DNA from: Phocoena phocoena
Taxonomy: Eukaryota; Chordata; Mammalia; Artiodactyla; Phocoenidae
Assembly (NCBI RefSeq): GCF_963924675.1
Contig: NW_027077403.1
Coordinates: forward strand, 291,001 to 355,000
Length of the DNA stretch: 64,000 nt
Direction: 5' to 3'
Part shown: positions 1-9,296 of the stretch, one piece after another
How positions within the stretch are numbered: the first letter of the stretch is position 1
Layout of the letters: each line of letters begins with the position of its first letter
Program-made: the position numbers and the translations under genes
Notes under the pieces: model-generated
Told to the model about the DNA's origin: nothing
Databases searched by the model: none
What the model saw: only the letters and a program-made list of their open reading frames with translations

Positions 1-255
1 TTCTCTGAGGTCACTCCTGCCTGGCTGGCACAACCCGCCTTGTTGACTTCGGCACCCTGGTGGCAGTTGGAGCCTGCTGGGAGCCTCCTTCCCGCGGTGA
101 TGAGGCCCTCTGGCGTCAGACCCTAATGGCGGGGTTCCCACATTTTCTGATACGTGCTAAGTGGTACGAGGGCACTCCTGCCAGGTTCCCATCCTCATGA
201 GCGTGTGGGCCTTCTGTTCTGAGGTCCTAACGGCTGGGTTGCTCACACTTTCATG
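1..255. repeat. Truncated higher-order unit of the 591-bp satellite (subunits 2 to 7)
   Basis: The window opens inside subunit 2 (tctctgaggtcactcctgcc) and runs through subunits 3 to 6 into subunit 7. At about 255 the sequence switches from the subunit-7 start (tgatgtgggccctctgctgtgag) straight into a subunit-2 continuation (gtcaatcctgcctggctggc). The step between equivalent cccacattttctgat landmarks here is only about 268 bp, so roughly six subunits are missing. The left limit is the window edge. Confidence 0.75.
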
Positions 256-788
256 ATGTGGGCCCTCTGCTGTGAGGTCAATCCTGCCTGGCTGGCGCAC
301 GTCGCCTTGGCGACGTGGACCCTCTGGTGGCAGTTGGAGCGTGCTGGGGCCTCCTCCCCTCAGTGATGAGGGCCTTCTGGTGTCAGGCCCTAAGTGCTGG
401 GCTCCACACATTTTCTGATGTGTGCCCAGTGGTGCGAGTCACTCCTGCCAGGTTCCCATCCCCATGGGCATGTGGGACTTCTGTTCTGTGGTCCCAACTG
501 CTGGGTTGCTCACAGTTTCATGATGTGGGCCCTTTGCTGTGTGTTCACTCTGGCCTGTATCCCATAGTGTCAGTGCTCTGGGCCTCCAGCTTGGAGTTTC
601 CAACTTCTCGATTCCTCACCTTTTTTATTCTATGGGCCCTCGGTTGTGCGTCTCCTCCTGCATGCCTCACTCCCAGCCCCTTCGTGATGTGTGTCCCCTT
701 GTTTGAGGCCACATGTGCTGTGTTCCTCACCTTTCTATAATGTGGCCACACTGGTGTGAGGACACTCTTGCCTGGTTCCCATTCCCTT
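256..788. repeat. Higher-order unit of the 591-bp satellite, subunits 2 to 11
   Basis: It starts in subunit 2 after the register jump and then follows the normal order to subunit 11 (gatgtggccacactggtgtgaggacac). Subunit 1 is absent at its beginning because of the upstream rearrangement. Confidence 0.7.
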
Positions 789-842
789 GGTGATGTTGGC
801 CCCACTGCTGTTAGGACAGTCTTGCCTGGTTCCCATCACCTT
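789..842. repeat. Extra 54-bp subunit
   Basis: An additional subunit (ggtgatgttggccccactgctg) lies between the normal subunit 11 and subunit 1. It accounts for the longer step of about 643 bp between landmarks at 389 and 1032. It looks like a single-subunit duplication of the adjoining subunit 11/1 region. Confidence 0.7.
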
Positions 843-1433
843 GGTGATGTTGGCCCTCTGGTGAGAGTCTGATCCTGGTTAGGTTCCTCACCCTTCTGTG
901 AGGTGGGCCCTCTGCTGTGAGGTCACTCCTGCCTGGCTGGCACACCCCGCCTTGGCAACGTCGGCCATATGGTGGCAGTTGGAGCTTGCTGGGAGCCTCC
1001 TCCCCTCGGTGATGAGGGCCCTCTGGCCTCAGGCCCTAACTGCTGGGTTCCCACATTTTCTGATTCGTGCTAAGTGGTGCAAGGACACTCCTGCCAGGTT
1101 CCCATCCCCATGGGGATGTGAGCCTTCTGCTCTGAGGTCCCAACGGCTGTGTTGCTCACAGTTTCATGATGAGGGCCCTCTGGTGTGAGTTCACCCCTGC
1201 CTAGATCCCATAGCCTCGCTGCTCCTGGCTGCGTGCCGGAGGTTCCAACTGTGGGATTCCTCACCTTTTTTATTCTATGGTCCCTCTGTTTTGAGGATCC
1301 TCTGGCCTGCCTCACTCCAAGCCCCTTAGTGATGTGTGTCCTCAGGTTTGAGGCCACGTGTGCTGGGTCCCTCAAATTATGGTGATGTAGCCCCACTGGT
1401 GTGAGGACACTCCTGCCTGGTTCCCATTCCCTT
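843..1433. repeat. 591-bp higher-order unit 1
   Basis: This is the first complete eleven-subunit unit of the window. It begins with subunit 1 (ggtgatgttggccctctggt) and ends with ttcccattccctt. Confidence 0.8.
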
Positions 1434-2023
1434 GGTGATGTTGGCCCTCTGGTGACAGTCTGATCCTTGTTGGGTTCCTCACACTTCTGTGAGGTGGGCT
1501 TTCTGCTCTGAGGTCACTCCTGCCTGGTTGGCACACCGTGCCTTGGTGACATCGGCCTTATGGTGGCAGTTGGAGCCTGCTGGGAGCCTCCTCCCCTCGG
1601 TGATGAGGGTCCTCTGGCCTCAGGTCCTAACTGCTGGGTTCCCACATTTTCTGATTCGTGGAAGTGGGCCGAGGACACTCCTGTCAGGTTCCCATCCCCA
1701 TAGGGATGTGGGCCTTCTGCTCTGAGGTCCCATCCGCTGGGTTGCTCACAGTTTCATGATGTGGGACCTCTGCTGTGAGTTTGCTGTGGCCTGGATCCCA
1801 TAGACTCTGTGCTCTGGGCGGCCTACTGGCTGGTTCCAACTGCTGGATTCCTCACAACTTTTATTCTGTGGGCTCTGTTTTGTGAGGATACTCCTGCTTG
1901 CCTCACTCCTAGCCCCTTGGAGATGTGGGTCCCCTGTTTTAGGCCACATGTTCTGGGTTCCTCACCTTTCTATAATGTGGCCACACTGGTGTGAGGACCC
2001 TCCTGCCTGGTTCTGATCCCCTT
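1434..2023. repeat. 591-bp higher-order unit 2
   Basis: Complete unit of 590 bp. Subunit 5 is altered around 1658 (gattcgtggaagtgggccgag in place of gtgctaagtggtgcgag). Confidence 0.8.
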
Positions 2024-2616
2024 GGTGATGTGGGCCCTCTGGTGAGAGTCTTATCCTGGCTGGTTTCCTCACCCTTCTGTGAGGTAGGCCCTCTGCGGTG
2101 AGGTCACTCCTGCCTGGCTGGCACACATCACCTTGGTGACGTGGGCCCTCAGTTGGGAGTTGGTGTCTGCTGCGAGTCTCCATCCCTCGGTAATGAGGGC
2201 CCTCTTGCGTCAGACCCTAACTCCTGAGCTCCCAAAATTTGCAGATGTGCGACCTGTGGTGCGAGTACACTCCTGTCAGGTTCCCAACCCCATGGGAATT
2301 TGGGCCTTCTGCTCTGAGGTCCCAACGGCTGGGGTGCTCACAGTTTCATGATGAGGGCCCTCTGATGTGTGTTCATTCCGGCCTAGATCCCATAGGCTTG
2401 CTGCTCCTGGGCACCTGCTGGGAGGTTCCAACTGCGGGATTCCTCACCTTTTTTATTCTATGGGCCCTCTGTTTTGAGGCTCCTCCTGCCTGCCTCAATC
2501 CCAGCCCCGTTGTGATGTGTGTCCTCTGGTGTGAGGCCACGTGTGCTGGGTCCCTCACCTTTCGATGATGTGGCCCCAATGGTGTGAGGACACTCGTGCC
2601 TGTTTCCCAGCCCCTT
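2024..2616. repeat. 591-bp higher-order unit 3
   Basis: Complete unit of 593 bp. It shares the variant subunits 3/4 (cagttgggagttggtgtctgc, taactcctgagctccc) with unit 6 at 3800-4392, which suggests exchange between non-adjacent units. Confidence 0.8.
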
Positions 2617-3208
2617 GGTGATGTGGCCCCTCTGGTGAGAGTCTGATCCTGGCTGGGTTCCTTACCATTCTGTGAGGTGGGCCCTGTGCTCTGAGGTAAC
2701 TCCTGCCTGGCTTGCTCCCATTGCCTTGGTGACGTCGGCCCTCTGGTGGCAGTTGGATCCTTTTGGAGACTCCTATCCTCGGTGATGAGGTCCCTCTGAC
2801 ATCAGGCTCTAACTGCTGGGCTCCCCAGGTTTTCTGATGTGAGCCCAGTGATGCCAGGACACTCGTGAAATGTTCCCATCCCCATGGCGATATGGGCCTT
2901 CTGCTCTGAGGTTCCAACGACTGGGTTGCTCACAGTTTCCTGATGTTAGCTCTCTGGTGTTAGTTCACTCATTCCTAGATCCCATAGCCTCTGTACTCTG
3001 GGCCGCCTGCTGAGAAGTTCCAACTGCTGGGTTCCTCACCTTTTTTATTCTTTGGGCCCTGTGTTGGGAGGCTCCTCCTGCCTGTGTCACTCCCAGCCCC
3101 TTGGTGATGTAGGTCCTCTGGTTTGTGGCCACATGTGCCAGTTTCCTCATCTTTTAGTGATGTGGCCCCACTGGTGTGAGGACACTCGTGCCTTGTTCCC
3201 GTCCCCTT
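2617..3208. repeat. 591-bp higher-order unit 4
   Basis: Complete unit of 592 bp. Subunits 4 and 5 carry private changes (ccccaggttttctgatgtgag near 2822; cgtgaaatgttccc near 2865). Confidence 0.8.
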
Positions 3209-3799
3209 GGTGATATGGGCCCTCTGGTGAGAGTCTGATCCTGGTTGGGTTCCTCACACTTCTTTGAGGTGGGCCGTCTGCTGTGAGGTCACTCCTGCCT
3301 GGCTGGCACACCCCGCCTTGGCGACGTGGGCCCTCTTGTGGTAGTTGGAACATGCTGGGAACCTCCTCCCCTCAGTGATGAGGGCCCTCTGGCGTCAGGC
3401 CCTAACTGCTGGGTACCCACATTTTCTGATATGTGCTAAGTGGTGCGAGGACACTCCTGCCATGCTCCCAACACCTTGGGGATGTGGACCTTCTGCTCTG
3501 AGGTCCAAATGGCTGGGTTGCTCGCAGTTTCATGATGTGGACCCTCTGCTGTGAGTTTACTGCGGCCTGAATCGCATAGACTTGGTGCTCTTGGCCGCCT
3601 GCTGGGAGGTTCCCATTGCTGGATTCCTCAGCTGTTTTATTCTATGGGCCCTGTGTTGTGAGGCTACTCCTGCCTGCCTCATTCCGAGCCCCTTGGAGAT
3701 GTGGGTCTTCTGGTTTAGGCCACATGTGCTGGGTTCCTCACCTTTCTATGATGTGGCCACACTGGTGTGAAGACTCTCCTGCCTGGTTCTGATCACCTT
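3209..3799. repeat. 591-bp higher-order unit 5
   Basis: Complete unit of 591 bp. Its subunit 10 (ggagatgtgggtcttctggttt) is of the same type as in unit 2. Confidence 0.8.
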
Positions 3800-4392
3800 G
3801 GTGATGTGGGCCCTCTGGTGAGAGTCTTATCCTGGCTGTGTTCCTCACCCTTCTGTGAGGTAGGCCCTCTGCGGTGAGGTCACTCCTACCTGGCTGTCAC
3901 ACGTCACCTTGGCGACGTGGGACCTCAGTTGGGTGTTGGTGCCTGATTGGAGTCTCCTCCCCTTGGTAATGAGGGCCCTCTGGCGTCAGGCCCTAACTCC
4001 TGGGTTCCCTAAATTCTCTGCTGTGTGCCCTGTGGTGCGAGTACACTTCTGACAGGTTCCCAACCCCATGGGAATGTGGGCCTTCTGCTCTGAGATCCCA
4101 ACGCCTAGGTTGCTCACAGTTTCATGATGACGGCCCTCTGGTGTGAGATCACTCCGGCCTGGATCCCATAGTCTCGCTGCTCCTGGCCGCCTGCTGGGAG
4201 GTTCCAACTGCGGGATTCTTCACCTCTTTAATTCTATGGTCCCTCTGTTTTGAGGCTCCTCCTGCCTGCCTCAATCCCAGCTCCCTTGTGATGTGTGTCC
4301 TCTGGTTTGAGGCCACGTGTGCTGGGTCCCTCACTTTTCGGTGATGTGGCCCCACTAGTGTGAGGACACTCCTGCCTGGTTCCCATTCCCTT
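3800..4392. repeat. 591-bp higher-order unit 6
   Basis: Complete unit of 593 bp, resembling unit 3 in subunits 3, 4 and 9. Confidence 0.8.
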
Positions 4393-4984
4393 GGTGATGT
4401 GGGCCCTCTGGTGAGAATCTGATCCTCTTTGGTTCTTCACACTTCTGTGAGGTTGACCCTCTGCTCTGAGGTCACTCCTGCCTGGTTGTCGCACTCCGCA
4501 TTGGCGACATCGCCCCTCTGGTAGCAGTCGGAGCTGGCTGGGAGCCACCGCCCCTCGGTGATGAGGGCTCTCTGGCATCAGGCACTAATTGCTGGGCTCC
4601 CCACATTTTTTCATGTGTGCCCACTCTTGCGATGACACTCCTGCTTGTTTCCCTTCCCCATGGGGATGTGGGCCTTCTGCTCTGAGGTCACAACGGCTGG
4701 GTTGTTTACAGAATCACAATGAGGGCCCTCTGTTGTGAGTTCATGCCGGCCTGGATCTCATAGCCTCAGTGCTCTGGGCCGCCTGCTAGGAAGATCCAAC
4801 TGCTGGTTTCCACACCTTTTGTATACAATGGGACGTGTGTTGTGAGGTTAATCCTGCCTGCCTCACTCCGAAACCCATGGTGATGTGGGTCCTCTGGTTT
4901 GAGGCCACATGTGCTGGGTACCTCAACTTTTGATGATGTGGCCCCGCGGGTGTGAGGTCACTCCTGCCTGGTTCCCATCACCTT
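4393..4984. repeat. 591-bp higher-order unit 7
   Basis: Last complete unit, 592 bp. It is visibly more diverged (for example gtttacagaatcacaatgag near 4704 and gtatacaatgggacg near 4822), as expected for a unit near the array edge. Confidence 0.75.
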
Positions 4985-5164
4985 GGTGATGTGGGCCCTC
5001 TGGGGAGAGTCTGATCCTGGCTGGGTTCCCTACCATTCTGTGAGGTGGGCCCTCTGATGTCAGGTCACTCCTGCCTGGCTAGCTCACATCGCCTTGGCGA
5101 CGTGGGCCCTCTGTTGGCCACTGGAGCATGCTGGGAGCCTCCTACTCCCGTGAATGATGGCCTT
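4985..5164. repeat. Truncated 591-bp unit abutting the junction
   Basis: It contains subunits 1 to 3 and only the first bases of subunit 4 (gaatgatggcc, compare ggtgatgagggcc elsewhere). The sequence then changes abruptly to the 1.75-kb satellite. Confidence 0.75.
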
Positions 5165-5170
5165 GGAAAA
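5158..5170. other. Junction between the two satellite families
   Basis: Left of about 5163 the bases follow subunit 4 of the 591-bp satellite. From 5165 (ggaaaaaatgcatatgccc) they follow the right arm of the 72-bp palindrome of the 1.75-kb satellite. The breakpoint lies about 6 bases to the right of the palindrome dyad. There is no transition zone and no third sequence between the two families. Confidence 0.75.
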
Positions 5171-5514
5171 AATGCATATGCCCTTTTTGGCCAAGTGCTT
5201 CATTGACGAGGTTCTGCCACTTCTCTTATGCTTTCAGAGCAATTCACGTCTACCTCCTGAAATCGGATTCCAGCAATTCTGCCCCACTTTCAAGTCCTCT
5301 TCGCAGCCTTAATTCAATATATTTTTGTACGATTTCTGTCATTTATAAGTCTGCAGGTATGTGAATGACAGTGCCCCTGAGCTCCTTTCCTCAACTCGCT
5401 TTCTTGTGAGCTGGCCACAAAACCGCAGGATTGCTTCAGGCCCTAATCTTGTTCCAGCACGGCATGCTGAGCCTTTGGTTAATTCCTTTTCCTGTTGGGA
5501 AATGAGTGTTAAAA

Positions 5515-5525
5515 TTGCCCGTGCA
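5515..5525. repeat. L1 target-site duplication, left copy
   Basis: ttgcccgtgca at 5515-5525 is repeated at 6198-6208. Uninterrupted monomers have one copy in the same place (tttgcccgtgcagacacc). Confidence 0.85.
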
Positions 5526-5527
5526 TA

Positions 5528-5791
5528 CTGGGCATATACCCTGAGAAAACCAAAATTCAAAAAGAGTCATGTACCAAAATGTTCATTGCAGCTCTATTTA
5601 CAATAACCCGGAGATGGAAAGAACCTAAGCGCCCATCATCGGACGAATGGATAAAGAAGATGTGGCACATATACACAATGGAATATTACTCAGCCTTAAA
5701 AAGAAATGAAACTGAGTTATTTGTAATGAGATGGATAGACCTAGAGTCTGTCATACAGAGTGAAGTAAGTCAGAAAGAAAAAGACAAATAG
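5528..5791 (+). pseudogene. L1 ORF2 protein C-terminal remnant
   Basis: Reading in frame from 5528 gives 87 codons that match the extreme C-terminus of the L1 ORF2 protein (endonuclease/reverse transcriptase of the element). Recognisable motifs are MFIAALFTI, EWIKKMWHIYTMEYYSA and DLESVIQSEVSQKEK. The endonuclease and reverse-transcriptase domains are absent because of 5' truncation. The stop at 5789-5791 (TAG) appears to come about ten codons earlier than in related full-length elements, where ORF2 continues through tatgctaacacatatatatgg; that comparison is from memory. It is a dead fragment with no start codon of its own. Confidence 0.9.
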
Positions 5792-6040
5792 CGTATGCTA
5801 ACACATATATATGGAATTTAAACGGAAAAAATGTCATGAAGAACCTAGGGATAAGACAGGAATAGAGGCGCAGACCTACTGGAGAACGGAATTGAGGATA
5901 TGGGGAGGGGGAATGGTGAGTTTTGACAGGGCGTGAGAGAGTCATGGACATATACACACTAACAAATGTAGTAAGGTAGATAGCAAGGGGGAAGCAGCCG
6001 CAAGGCACAGGGATATTAGCTCGGGACGTTGGGACAGCCT

Positions 6041-6097
6041 GGAGGGGTGGAAGGGGGAGAGAGGGAGGGAGGGAGACACAAGAGGGAAGACACAGGG
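6041..6097 (+). other. L1 3' UTR polypurine (G-rich) tract
   Basis: A nearly uninterrupted purine run with at least five separate groups of three to five G between 6043 and 6073, enough to form a G-quadruplex on paper. Such a tract is a standard part of mammalian L1 3' UTRs. Confidence 0.8.
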
Positions 6098-6174
6098 AGC
6101 ATATGTATATGTATAGCTGATTCACTTTGTTATAAAGCAAAAACTAACACACCATTGTAAAGCAATTATACCCC

Positions 6175-6194
6175 AATAAAGATGTTAAAAAAAA
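6175..6194 (+). terminator. L1 polyadenylation signal and A tail
   Basis: AATAAA at 6175-6180 is followed by gatgtt and eight A residues, then by satellite sequence with the repeated target site. Confidence 0.85.
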
Positions 6195-6197
6195 TAT

Positions 6198-6208
6198 TTG
6201 CCCGTGCA
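6198..6208. repeat. L1 target-site duplication, right copy
   Basis: ttgcccgtgca, identical to 5515-5525. Satellite sequence resumes here (cacacctacagatagtctcc). Confidence 0.85.
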
Positions 6209-7140
6209 CACACCTACAGATAGTCTCCCATTGGTTCTCCGTATTCCTGTTCATCTTGTGCAGAAATTGCAAACAGTGCCAAACAGGAGGTTAAAGGCAC
6301 TGACTCTCCAAATGGGGAGAGTGTAAGAAAAGGGTCTGGAATGGTGAACCTGAGTACCAGGGGACGAAATCAGACATGCATGTAAAAAGGTTTCCCAGTC
6401 ACACGGTGGAGCATACTCTGGGTTTCCCATGCAAATTTTAGCAGAAGGAAGAATCCCTTGACCCTGGAGAGTTGGGAACCATGGAATGGGTACCAGGCAG
6501 TATGACATCAAAGGGTCTGCATTTGCTCACTGAACCTCACCAATGCTATCAGCCCAAAGGATCCAGCCTTATCTCTCACCCAGCTCTGGGTGTAGATGTG
6601 GTAAACCAGGTTGCATCACATGCCCTGTGCGAGTTATTTAAGAATTGCTCTCTATTTCACTGTCATTGTGTTTTGTTTTTGAAATTTTTTTTTGACACTG
6701 GGATTTATCGGATTTTCACTGCTGCGTTAATGCCGCTGTACACACTCTTGATTCTCTTACGGAGACATAAATATCCACGGGTTTTAAGATTCTTCCTAGT
6801 CAGGTATATTCCTAGGCGTTGAATATGTGGTGTTGAGTCCATTTCGTTGAGCAAGGAGTAGGTCTTGTCTATTACGTACTTGGCTTATGGAACGGTATCT
6901 GTGCTAATTTCAGTCTCTGGTTTAATGCAGCACTCCAATGCACCTTTCTCCATAAGAAAGCACAAGTTGGTTTTCTAAATTTGAGACTGTTCTGTTTTGT
7001 AATTCAGTTCATGTGTAGTCAAGTTTACATACTGTGTATTAGTGATATTTTATGATGTTTCTTTTTATGTGTGACTGTTTTCACGTAGAATCACCATACC
7101 TGAATCCACTCACTATGCCGCTACGGGCCTGATGACACAG

Positions 7141-7198
7141 ATTTCATTGCTGAGTGATATTCCATTGTACGTACGTACCACAACTTCTTTATCCATTG
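7141..7198 (-). pseudogene. Antisense L1 ORF2 tail within satellite monomer M0
   Basis: On the minus strand this encodes QWIKKLWYVRTMEYHSAMK, plainly the same segment as the WIKKMWHIYTMEYYSA stretch of the intact-frame L1 fragment at 5528-5791. A conserved monomer version compared with that L1 over 55 bases gives 11 differences, about 80% identity by hand count. M0 is closer to L1 than later monomers (TMEYHS rather than TMQYHS). It is an ancient fossil embedded in every monomer, not a separate insertion. Confidence 0.85.
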
Positions 7199-7550
7199 TT
7201 TGCTCTCTGAGATATTTACCTGGTACTGTAAACGAGGTTCTTGGGAACAGAGAGGTCCCAAACTTTGAGGTGGCTGGGTGTTTTTGATTTTAATTTCCCT
7301 AAGCTGTAGGACCATAAGTGGAAGTGCCATAGGCTGTGTTGCTTTGTTTCTTACGTGTTTCAGGAAACACATAACACTTCTCAAGAATGGCTGTCGGCAA
7401 TTTACATCATATGCATCAGCATAATAAGGATCCCTGTTTTCCATTGCCTGTCCTCCGTTTCTGGATTTTACAATTTTTTTAAATGGCCCTTTTGCCCTGG
7501 GGGGCACTGAGACTTCATTGTAGTGCAGGTTTATTTACAAGATTGCTTGG

Positions 7551-7622
7551 TTGGCCAAAAAGTGCGTATGCGTTTTTTCCTGAATATATTTAGGGAAAAA
7601 AGCATCCGCACTTTTTGGACAA
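7551..7622. repeat. 72-bp palindrome, diverged edge copy
   Basis: Left arm ttggccaaaaagtgcgtatg; right arm ends ccgcactttttggacaa. Both arms carry the T/A variant relative to the common GGGCG/CGCCC form, so pairing at that site is kept while other positions are mismatched. Confidence 0.85.
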
Positions 7623-9296
7623 GTGCATCATTATTGACGTTCTGCCTCTTTTCCTATTCTTTAAGTGCAATTCCAGTTTAACCCTTCAATCGTTTTCCTG
7701 AATTTCTGCCCTGCTTTCAAGTCCCCTTTGCAGGCTTACTTCAATATATTTTTGGAGTATAGCTGTGATTTATAACTCTGCAGGTTTGTGAATTACAGTG
7801 CCCCTGAGCTCCTTTCTTCAACTCGCTTTCTTGTGAGCTGGGCAAAAAACCGCAGGATTGCTTCAGGCCCTAATCTGTTTCCGGCAGGGCACGCTGAGAC
7901 TTTGGTTAATTCCTCTTCCTGGTGGGAAATGAGCGTTACATTTGCCCGTGCAGACACCTACAGCTAGTCTCTCATTGGTTCTCCCTATTCCTGTTCATCT
8001 TGCACAGAAATTGCAAGATGTGCCAAAGAGGAGGTTAAAGGCACTGACTCTCCAAGCGGGGAGAGTGTTAGTAAAGCATCTGGAATGGTGAACCCGAGGA
8101 CCAGGATACGAAAACTGAGATGCATTTTAAATCGTTTCCCAATCACACGGTGGACGATACTCTGGGTTTCCCATGCATGTTTTAGCTGGAGGAAGCATCC
8201 CTTGAACCTGGAGAGTTGGGACCCATGGAATGGGTACCATTCAGTATGACTTCAAAGGGTCTGCATTTGCTCACCGAAACTCACCAATGCTATCAGCCTG
8301 AAGTGTCCAGCCTTATGTCTCAACCAGCTCTGGGTGTAGATGTGTTAAATCCCGGTTGCATCACATGCCCTGAGTGAATTATTTAAGAATTGCTCTCTAT
8401 TTCACTGTCTTTGTGTTTTGTTTTTGAAATTTATTTTGATAATGGGATTTATCGGATTTTCACTGCTGCGTTTATGCCGCTGTACACACGCTTGATTCTC
8501 TTACGGAGACATATATATCCATGGGTTTTAAGATTCTTCCTAGTCAGGTATAATCCTAGGCGTTGAATATGTGGTGTTGGGTCCATTTCGTTGAACAAGG
8601 AGTAGATCTTGTCTATTACATATTTGGCTTATGGAAAGTTATCTGTGCTAATTTCAGTCTCTGGTTTTATGCAGCACCCCAACGCACCTTTCCCCATAAG
8701 CAAGCACTAGATGGTTTTCTAAATTTGAGACCCTGTTCTGTTTTGTAATTCAGTTCATGTGTAGTCAAGTTTACATTCCGTGTATTAGTGATATCTTATG
8801 ATGTTTCTTTTTCTGTGTGACGTAGTTCACGTAGAATCACCGTACCTGCATCCACTCACTATGCCGCTACGGGCCTGATGACACAGATTTCATTGCTGAG
8901 TGATATTGCATTGTGCGTACTTGCCACAACTCCTTTATCCATTATTTGCTTTCTGGGATATTTACCTGATACTGTAGACGAGCTTCTTGTGAACACAGCT
9001 GTCCCAAATATTGGGGTGGCTGTCTGTTTTTGATTTTAATTTCCGTAAGCTATAGGACCATAAGTGGAAGTGCCATAGGCTGTGTTGCTTTGTTTCTTAC
9101 GTGTTTCAGGAAACACCATACACTTCTCCAGGGTGGCTGCTGGCAATATACATCCTGCCAATCAGCATAACAAGGCTCCCTGTTCTCCATATCCTGTCCT
9201 ACCTTTCTGGATTTTACACTTTTTTCAGATGGCCCTTTTGCCCGGGGGGCAGTGAGACTTCATTGTAGTGCAGATTTCCTTTACAGGCTTGCTTGG
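7551..9296. repeat. Satellite monomer M1
   Basis: 1746 bp. Palindrome 7551-7622 has the GTGCG/CGCAC arm variant plus several mismatches (tagggaaaaaagcatccg). The L1 3'-UTR part near 8467 has the older tttatgccgctg form. Confidence 0.9.

Larger units (their letters stand above)
1..5164. repeat. GC-rich nested satellite array (about 54-bp subunits, about 591-bp higher-order unit)
   Basis: The whole block is built from related subunits of about 50-57 bp whose shared core reads roughly gatgtGGGCCCtctgg, then gtgaggtcactcctgcctgg, then ttcccatccccttg. Eleven distinguishable subunits follow in fixed order, so the true period is 590-593 bp. Anchor copies of subunit 1 (ggtgatgt...gagagtctgatcc) start at 843, 1434, 2024, 2617, 3209, 3800, 4393 and 4985. 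Landmarks within each unit are a subunit ending cccacattttctgat, one with ggttgctcacagtttcatgatg and one with ctcaccttttttattctatggg. Many apparent ORFs on both strands run through it because the repeat is GC-rich and stop-poor; none resembles a protein I know. I do not recognise the family. It contains no TTAGGG runs, which argues against the TTAGGG-bearing heavy satellite I recall from baleen whales. Confidence 0.9.
5526..6194 (+). mobile_element. 5'-truncated L1 retrotransposon, cetartiodactyl-type 3' end
   Basis: A sense-strand L1 3' end of 669 bp. It starts abruptly at tactgggcatataccctgag within ORF2 and contains the ORF2 C-terminal coding end, a 3' UTR with a long polypurine tract (6041-6097), the sequence gctgattcactttgttataaag near 6117, AATAAA at 6175-6180 and an eight-base A tail (6187-6194). 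An 11-bp direct repeat of satellite sequence flanks it (5515-5525 and 6198-6208), the hallmark of target-primed reverse transcription. The 3' UTR ending is the form I know from whale and ruminant L1s. It lies opposite in orientation to the ancient L1 sequence that makes up the satellite monomer. Confidence 0.95.
5165..7550. repeat. Satellite monomer M0 (edge copy, interrupted by L1)
   Basis: It starts within the palindrome and is split by the L1 at 5526-6194. Without the insert and duplicated target it would be about 1.74 kb counted from a whole palindrome. It is the most diverged monomer: many substitutions lie in 5200-5345, and at 6721 it reads gcgttaatgccgctgtac, closer to the antisense L1 3' UTR than the tttcggccg form common elsewhere. 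Confidence 0.85.

Noticed and set aside
315..740. Long ORFs on both strands in the 591-bp satellite, up to 141 codons
   Set aside because: They are stop-poor because the repeat is GC-rich, have repeat-length periodic composition and match no protein family.
1..5164. Identity with the TTAGGG-containing heavy satellite of baleen whales
   Set aside because: No TTAGGG arrays are seen, and the period (about 591 bp with 54-bp subunits) does not fit the roughly 420-bp unit I recall.
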